Below are positions 58,260-62,529 of a stretch of 62,529 nucleotides of DNA, in pieces. Origin of the DNA: Bacillota bacterium (GTDB lineage Bacteria; Bacillota; Clostridia; Christensenellales; CAG-138). The first letter of the stretch is position 1, and each line of letters opens with the position of its first letter. The notes under the pieces are model-generated. The model saw nothing but the letters and a program-made list of their open reading frames with translations. It was not told the origin of the DNA and did not search any database. The position numbers were made by a program, and so were the translations under genes. The stretch is from assembly GCA_023395595.1 (NCBI GenBank), contig JAEWYO010000028.1:1-62529 (forward strand), read 5' to 3'.

Positions 58260-61200
58260 ATTTCAACTCATACGCCCCATGCGGGGCGCGACGGTTTCTT
58301 TGAGTACAAGTTAATCATCGTCCAGCATTTCAACTCACACGCCCCATGCGGGGCGCGACTCGTGGTCATTGCCGCGCCGAATGAACGCCTGAATTTCAAC
58401 TCACACGCTCCATGCGGGGCGCGACGGTCAAGGTGTGCCATGCCTCGGTTATTTTAGTATTTCAACTCACACGCCCCATGCGGGGCGCGACGCCGTGATG
58501 TTAGCGGAAGGAACTTTACCGTTAACATTTCAACTCACACGCCCCATGCGGGGCGCGACTTTCCGGCATCAGCGGCAGCGGATTCGGCACCGTCATTTCA
58601 ACTCACACGCCCCATGCGGGGCGCGACATTAACCCATTTCCGCAGGGCGGTGACGTAAACCATTTCAACTCACACGCCCCATGCGGGGCGCGACTACAAA
58701 TTGACGCTTGGGTGGGTCTTATTGTCAATTTCAACTCACACGCCCCATGCGGGGCGCGACTGTCACCGTTAGCGAAAACGTAGACCCATCTTTTATTTCA
58801 ACTCACACGCCCCATGCGGGGCGCGACTCGCTTTCGATGAACGCGGCAAACTCTTCTTTGATAATTTCAACTCACACGCCCCATGCGGGGCGCGACGGGG
58901 TTATTTTTTATGTTACTATTAGTACATGAATTTCAACTCACACGCCCCATGCGGGGCGCGACCAATGGCACTCAGAATATGGACGGGATCTTTGCCATTT
59001 CAACTCACACGCCCCATGCGGGGCGCGACTCTGATCGCCCGTGTTCGTTCCTTCAACTAGGTCATTTCAACTCACACGCCCCATGCGGGGCGCGACGCGC
59101 AAAGCCGCTGGTCGAGATCATCGGCGCAAGCATTTCAACTCACACGCCCCATGCGGGGCGCGACATCGAAACGCGTATAACATGATCCAAGGGGTCATAT
59201 TTCAACTCACACGCCCCATGCGGGGCGCGACACGCTCAACGGCATTGGCAAACTCACCGAGGTCAAATTTCAACTCACACGCCCCATGCGGGGCGCGACA
59301 ACTGCGTCATGTCTACGCTCTCATAGGTTTTGTGATTTCAACTCACACGCCCCATGCGGGGCGCGACATCAACGCAATGTTTGGGCTAAATATTAGTGTT
59401 ATTTCAACTCACACGCCCCATGCGGGGCGCGACTTTGACCGAGACGCGATATGCGACATGTTCAAGATTTCAACTCACACGCCCCATGCGGGGCGCGACC
59501 GGCGAGAAGTGCGATTGCCGCAAGGCGCGTGACATTTCAACTCACACGCCCCATGCGGGGCGCGACGTCAACCATATTAACGGAATCAAGGATGACAACC
59601 ATTTCAACTCACACGCCCCATGCGGGGCGCGACGACCACTTCGCCTGGATCCCGCGCGCGATGTTTATATTTCAACTCACACGCCCCATGCGGGGCGCGA
59701 CCGCAAACGTAAACACGTTTCCCGACCATGCTAAAATTTCAACTCACACGCCCCATGCGGGGCGCGACGGACACGTAGGTTTATACGTGGGCGGCGGTTT
59801 ACATTTCAACTCACACGCCCCATGCGGGGCGCGACGTTCTTTCCATGATTTCCTCCGATCATGCGAAAAATTTCAACTCACACGCCCCATGCGGGGCGCG
59901 ACCGTTTGTCCGGGCGATCCCGCCCAAGGTTGGATCCATTTCAACTCACACGCCCCATGCGGGGCGCGACGTACTCATCCCCGTGTATGCGCTCTTGATG
60001 CTTTCATTTCAACTCACACGCCCCATGCGGGGCGCGACATGCGCGGTGCGACCGCGCAGAATGGGGCATCAGGATTTCAACTCACACGCCCCATGCGGGG
60101 CGCGACGCCTGCCCGTCCGCTCGTCCGCCGCCACCGCCGCCATTTCAACTCACACGCCCCATGCGGGGCGCGACCCCGTCGCTGCCGTGCGAGCGCGTCA
60201 CGCGCTGTTATTTCAACTCACACGCCCCATGCGGGGCGCGACGGCATTACCGTTGACATTTGGAGTGTGGGCGGTGATTTCAACTCACACGCCCCATGCG
60301 GGGCGCGACGATGCAGGCGTGATCTGACCGACAAAACACAAAAAATTTCAACTCACACGCCCCATGCGGGGCGCGACCGATGCGGGTAATAGCTTGACGG
60401 CAACAGAAATCATTTCAACTCACACGCCCCATGCGGGGCGCGACACAATAACATTTAATAACAAACCGAATTATACAATTTCAACTCACACGCCCCATGC
60501 GGGGCGCGACGCGTGCTTCTTTTTCAGTCAGTTCTTTCGGTGGATTTCAACTCACACGCCCCATGCGGGGCGCGACGTAAGCACCGCCAGTTCCAATGCG
60601 CGACCGTCAGATTTCAACTCACACGCCCCATGCGGGGCGCGACGTCGGCGGCGGGGATGGCATTGATGGCTTCTTCAGATTTCAACTCACACGCCCCATG
60701 CGGGGCGCGACAATCCTGCACTCGGTAGCAATCAGGTTCTCATACATTTCAACTCACACGCCCCATGCGGGGCGCGACAACGTTAACGTTAAAACTAATC
60801 GAATTTTAAGGAATTTCAACTCACACGCCCCATGCGGGGCGCGACACTGCATCGGTTCCAATCGAAGCTAGCGTTGGCAATTTCAACTCACACGCCCCAT
60901 GCGGGGCGCGACCCACACACACAACCGCTCTAGTTCTGCATGGTCAATTTCAACTCACACGCCCCATGCGGGGCGCGACCTTCGCTCCAATGCTTCCACT
61001 GGATGGCTTGGATCATTTCAACTCACACGCCCCATGCGGGGCGCGACTTACCGCCAGCGCCACCGCCGCCACCGCCACAATAATTTCAACTCACACGCCC
61101 CATGCGGGGCGCGACGGGTTTGCTTTTGCCGCTGCAACTGGGCGTGGGAAATTTCAACTCACACGCCCCATGCGGGGCGCGACTTTTTCCCTCTCGGGTC

Positions 61201-62529
61201 TTTCATCATGTACGTGGCATTTCAACTCACACGCCCCATGCGGGGCGCGACGTCTCGCGTCATATAGTAACGATACGCGATGTAATTTCAACTCACACGC
61301 CCCATGCGGGGCGCGACAGCGAACATGAGTAAGCTATTGGCATCATAAGAAATTTCAACTCACACGCCCCATGCGGGGCGCGACGCCAACGTCCAGCCGC
61401 GTCCGGGCATCGTCGAGGATTTCAACTCACACGCCCCATGCGGGGCGCGACGAATCGACCTAATCGTGGTTGAGTATAAAAATACATTTCAACTCACACG
61501 CCCCATGCGGGGCGCGACGGATGCTGCCATCATACCAAGAGATGTCAAGCGCATTTCAACTCACACGCCCCATGCGGGGCGCGACGAATCGACCTAATCG
61601 TGGTTGAGTATAAAAATACATTTCAACTCACACGCCCCATGCGGGGCGCGACGCCAACTCTTCCATGCGCGTGATTCCGCTTTTTTCATTTCAACTCACA
61701 CGCCCCATGCGGGGCGCGACCTTTAACCGTATCGATAGTGTCTCCAAGGTTGATTTCAACTCACACGCCCCATGCGGGGCGCGACCTAAGGCGTGCGCAA
61801 TCCCTGCGGCTGTCGAACGAATTTCAACTCACACGCCCCATGCGGGGCGCGACGTAATCCGCAAGCCATGATTTACCCCCGCAATTATAATTTCAACTCA
61901 CACGCCCCATGCGGGGCGCGACGCGTTGCTCCTCTGCCATGCGAATGGCTTCCTCAATTTCAACTCACACGCCCCATGCGGGGCGCGACGTCATGTACCA
62001 TGTGGGCATAATCCTTTTTGAAATATTTCAACTCACACGCCCCATGCGGGGCGCGACCGCCCAGTGGGCTATTAATCGTTGGGCAGTATTTATTTCAACT
62101 CACACGCCCCATGCGGGGCGCGACGCCGAGTATCGCGCACCAATAACGGTATTTATACATTTCAACTCACACGCCCCATGCGGGGCGCGACGTTACGTCA
62201 ATCGTAGCCGATCCGAATTATTAGAATTTCAACTCACACGCCCCATGCGGGGCGCGACACCCGCGCGGGGCAACGGAATGACCGACGATACCGATTTCAA
62301 CTCACACGCCCCATGCGGGGCGCGACAAATTTGTTGATCTCTGCAGCCATAACCGTGATTATTTCAACTCACACGCCCCATGCGGGGCGCGACGTGTATG
62401 GCCATGATTGATGAAATAAGGCGCGCAACATTTCAACTCACACGCCCCATGCGGGGCGCGACCATTTTTATCGATCGTTTTCTTTTGAAACCACATATTT
62501 CAACTCACACGCCCCATGCGGGGCGCGAC
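58260..62529 (-). CRISPR. CRISPR array, 64 repeats and 63 spacers, type I-C-like repeat
   Basis: The 33-base repeat, read on the minus strand, begins GTCGCGCCCC, has a CGCCCC-GCAT-GGGGCG hairpin and ends GAGTTGAAAT, a pattern close to type I-C repeats. Spacers are mostly 33-35 bases and the mean period is about 67. Variant repeats occur at the left end: the first (58260-58292) and third (58393-58425) each have one substitution. This marks the left as the old, trailer end and puts the leader beyond 62529. The window stops exactly at a repeat end, so the array may continue. No cas gene is in the window. Confidence 0.97.

Noticed and set aside
58215..62337. Many open frames of 60-312 codons across the CRISPR array
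   Set aside because: They are translations of the repeat, with recurring STHTPHAGRD, FNSHAPCGAR and FQLTRPMRGAT blocks, and have no ribosome binding sites.

Overview
The window looks like chromosomal DNA of a fairly GC-rich Firmicute of the class Clostridia, probably an anaerobic gut or fermenter lineage. This rests on gene content, not on a marker search: a glgBCDA operon with the non-catalytic GlgD subunit, a ferredoxin-dependent 2-oxoacid oxidoreductase operon with butyrate kinase, a class II (B12) ribonucleotide reductase, PadR/DUF2812 and DUF975 genes, a class B sortase, a GH20 hexosaminidase and a GPH sugar transporter. Strong AGGAGG ribosome binding sites and tight intrinsic terminators fit this group.

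Layout. 1-2.4 kb: end of birA, then bioY, a YgjP-type metallopeptidase and an unrecognised HTH-like protein. 2.7-4.6 kb: DUF2156 and DUF975 proteins. 4.6-10.5 kb: glycogen operon glgB-glgC-glgD-glgA on the minus strand. 10.9-19.5 kb: AEC transporter, alaX tRNA editing protein, GNAT-like protein, DUF4349 lipoprotein, sortase B, acetate kinase, DUF2284 protein and nitroreductase. 19.5-24 kb: GH20 hexosaminidase, PIG-L deacetylase and a GPH transporter with an unusual extracytoplasmic insert. 24-31.8 kb: dapF, a ModE-like regulator, a metal-dependent hydrolase, a structured leader region, nrdJ, an MGDG-synthase-like glycosyltransferase and an anchored protein. 31.8-37.2 kb: a buk/ATPase/ferredoxin/vor operon diverging from a GntR regulator, with five copies of TATGATGT between them. 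37.3-41.7 kb: LRR lipoprotein, GT39-like membrane protein, a tandem repeat and a small lipoprotein. 41.8-49.9 kb: PadR/DUF2812 pair, rpmB, trmL, aldo/keto reductase, cyclophilin, a MarR/alpha-oxoamine synthase/SDR cluster, a DUF4405 membrane protein and an Xre/membrane protein pair.

50-54.6 kb: inverted repeats, two tandem units carrying pieces of tRNA-Thr, the intact tRNA-Thr, homoserine dehydrogenase, a pantothenate-type ECF S component fused to type II pantothenate kinase, and a five-gene tRNA array (Val, Asp, Phe, Gly, Cys). 54.7-58.2 kb: a visibly AT-richer two-component/ABC transporter module. 58,260 to the window end: a CRISPR array of 64 repeats of type I-C-like sequence. It is transcribed on the minus strand, so its leader and any cas genes should lie beyond the right edge.

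Working together: glg genes make glycogen from glucose-1-phosphate. GH20, PIG-L and the GPH carrier suggest amino-sugar glycan use. vor, ferredoxin and buk would convert branched-chain (or other) 2-oxoacids to acyl-CoA and then acid plus ATP. The ECF-PanK fusion would couple pantothenate uptake to its phosphorylation. The most unusual items are that fusion, the nrdJ leader structure, the tRNA-Thr fragment units, the sphingolipid-like oxoamine synthase/reductase pair and the large CRISPR array with a duplicated spacer.
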